DNA from: CAZCDS01 sp964497585
Lineage (GTDB): Bacteria > Desulfobacterota > Desulfomonilia > Desulfomonilales > Desulfomonilaceae
Length of the DNA: 64,000 nucleotides
Assembly (NCBI GenBank): GCA_964497585.1
Contig: CAZCDS010000008.1
Location: 1 to 64,000 of the forward strand
Reading direction: 5' to 3'
Shown: positions 63,301-64,000 of the stretch, one piece after another
Position numbering within the stretch: the stretch's first letter is position 1
Layout: each line of letters begins with the position of its first letter
Notes under the pieces: generated by a model
Told to the model about the DNA's origin: nothing
Database searches by the model: none
What the model saw: only the letters and a program-made list of their open reading frames with translations
Translations under genes and position numbers: made by a program

Positions 63301-63903
63301 GACTTCGGTGATGACGTCCGAAAGGCGAAGAAGGTTCTGTCGGGTCTGCTCCAGTTTCTTGATCGCGGCCTCTCTCCGGGCTTTATACCGGTTTATTCCC
63401 GCCGCCTCCTCGATCAGAACCCGCCGGTCCTCGGGCTTGGACGCGACCACCATGTCCACCCGACCCTGCTCTATGATCGCGTAAGAGTTCTTGCCGACAC
63501 CGGTGTCCAGAAAGAAGTCGGTAACGTCCTGCAGCCTGCACTGGATGTTGTTAATCTCGTACTGCGATTCTCCGTCCCGGAAGAGGCGGCGGGTAATCAT
63601 GATCTCGTCGTAGTCTGCCATGGACTCAGGAACGTTGCCGCCGGCACTGGAAAGGACGAGCCTCACTTCAGCCATCCCTACAGGCTTTCTGGTGTCCGAC
63701 CCGTTGAAGATGACGTCTTGCATCTTCCTGCTTCGCAGCGTTCGGACTCTCTGCTCGCCCATGACCCAGCGAATGGCCTCGAAGATGTTGCTCTTGCCGC
63801 ATCCGTTGGGGCCGACGATACCTGTCACGCCCGGTTTGAACTCGAGGACGGTCTTGTCCGGGAAGCTCTTGAAACCCTTTATTTCAAGCCTTGTAATCTT
63901 CAT
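60370..63903 (-). CDS. smc: Chromosome segregation protein SMC
   Basis: 1177 residues from the ATG at 63903; a TTG five codons earlier lacks a ribosome site. SMC condenses and segregates chromosomes with ScpA/ScpB. The N-terminal ATPase half has IKGFKSFPDKTVLEF and Walker A GPNGCGKSNIFEAIRW. Long coiled coils surround a hinge near the middle (LGDRLGHLVVTSPRHGADAA). The C-terminal half has signature LLSGGEKALTAVGLIF and Walker B CLLDEVDAPLDDSN. It is complete and transcribed alone; scpA/scpB are not in the window. Confidence 0.97.
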   Translation of the reverse strand: MKITRLEIKGFKSFPDKTVLEFKPGVTGIVGPNGCGKSNIFEAIRWVMGEQRVRTLRSRKMQDVIFNGSDTRKPVGMAEVRLVLSSAGGNVPESMADYDEIMITRRLFRDGESQYEINNIQCRLQDVTDFFLDTGVGKNSYAIIEQGRVDMVVASKPEDRRVLIEEAAGINRYKARREAAIKKLEQTRQNLLRLSDVITEVKRQSISLKRQASRADRYRKLSERLRELEIAFHSHRCGLLTGRHDEIKGKLEQSRAVLLEKEARFASVHAELESERLKALHAERALKEILEDRHRVDLELTALRGGLERDRATVSQLGAFAERAEQNLASLQEKGEQALARLRDLETAKTTGRRELETANAALQTACHAIEERERKLKEHTESHDRLNEDIFAALQASAQERNTCESLKKRKTEIRAEFDRIDQESRELAACLEDDRSRKADLTRKAEEMSHLRTESTERKEALVNQRKNVDHTISSLRERVGAHEKELAASRARLESLQEMQKNYSGYEEGVRFLMGDRRSEAENGLIGPLAEMIDVPPEFEKALTAALGDRLGHLVVTSPRHGADAADRLKRAGAGRSTFIPKSPRSVPEPDPGQLPHGLRKLKEVVRFHEGLDGLEEFLLNRYYVVENIQRAVEIWESNGNCVDLVTTEGEVLSRHGEITGGSLKNSRGQVFEKKREISDLQARNARLEEELEALAASFQQEERKRLELSDEIDRLDAQLSQLNVANAQLIKDQENLGNQIAVSERRIGILGLEADRLTKEQDSLVQLETESEERASRLAVALGEMQKQKDQTALFVKELTGSVAEKTAEANELRVKLAQLRERGASLEREYDSAREAAEQVEAERSSFVREMEQKAAEQQRLVNEIARAQTKESEFMATHEAHSGKAQQLEHDTVTAADLVKRLEDETATLEKSLKELRETTHTLEMESVRLEQTIAGIVEKILERYEIDPTAVEPPAEPPEETEISDLKAKLESMGEVNLAAIAESRHIEERLNFLQEQEDDLKKAVSSLYATINKINETTRERFRAAFDAINAQFQEIFPFLFRGGEARLELTDEEDLLETGVEIMARPPGKRIRNMDLLSGGEKALTAVGLIFSIFLTRPSPFCLLDEVDAPLDDSNILRFNEMLRKLADRTQFLVVTHNKRSMETADTLYGVTMEDPGASSVVSVEFVE

Positions 63904-64000
63904 CGTACGTCGGAGCAAACCTGTAGATTCGGGGCGATCCTATGCATAGTTTTTCGTAATGTAAAGCAAAATGTGAGGGATGCTGCAACCATGACGCTTC

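Overview
The window looks like a chromosomal segment of a Gram-negative, strictly anaerobic bacterium of the deltaproteobacterial (Desulfobacterota) kind, perhaps Desulfomonile- or Syntrophobacter-like. This is inferred from gene content, not from a marker gene. It carries heptose/LPS and outer-membrane genes, two B12-binding-type radical SAM proteins, several iron-sulfur proteins, a 2-hydroxyacyl-CoA-dehydratase-like (double-cubane type) protein with its ATP-dependent activator, molybdopterin synthesis (moeA) and a hypB-like nickel GTPase. No rRNA, recognisable tRNA, CRISPR array, prophage or intact insertion sequence was found.

Layout. 0-4 kb: small unlinked genes (SPOR-tailed membrane protein, DUF4870-like protein, glutaredoxin-like protein, TPR protein, DUF2569-like membrane protein). 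4-11.7 kb, minus strand: a large fusion of a cyclic-nucleotide sensor, a degenerate sigma54-type AAA+ domain and a membrane polyferredoxin; a small exported protein; a methyltransferase/radical SAM pair; a winged-helix-like Fe-S protein; and a MaoC-type hydratase. 12-13.2 kb: a decayed IS4-like transposase followed by a possible promoter-hairpin-terminator small RNA. 13.2-20.4 kb: purD coupled to a nuclease-fold membrane protein, an orphan ABC ATPase, and several small exported or lipoprotein-like genes ending with an AMIN-domain protein. 20.6-26 kb: a YkgJ-type cysteine-cluster gene overlapping hypB, then a YbbA/YbbP-like ABC exporter. 26-32.5 kb: small genes, a possible structured RNA, a metallo-beta-lactamase-fold hydrolase, a second radical SAM protein and a Tat-exported FAD oxidoreductase. 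32.6-41.1 kb is core: glnD, htpX, def-fmt, obgE-proB and rplU-rpmA. 41.2-43.4 kb is the double-cubane-type protein and activator. 44-46.1 kb holds two convergent genes that share a short repeated helical module. 46.5-52 kb is signalling: a six-PAS hybrid histidine kinase, then an ECF-like sigma factor overlapping a two-zinc-finger anti-sigma. 52-64 kb: a small acidic protein, an outer-membrane protein, gmhB, a second YkgJ-type protein, moeA, nnrE/nnrD, a DtxR-family regulator and smc.

How the genes work together. Housekeeping modules are conventional: protein maturation (def-fmt), ribosome assembly (rplU, rpmA, obgE), proline and purine synthesis, PII uridylylation and chromosome condensation. 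The accessory part leans toward redox sensing and low-potential electron chemistry. The most unusual items are the sensor/AAA+/polyferredoxin fusion (4056-6713), the repeated 43-residue module (43959-46074), the double-cubane protein pair (41231-43370) and two candidate noncoding RNAs (13047-13195, 26614-26727). Function calls come from reading motifs in the translations; no database search was run.
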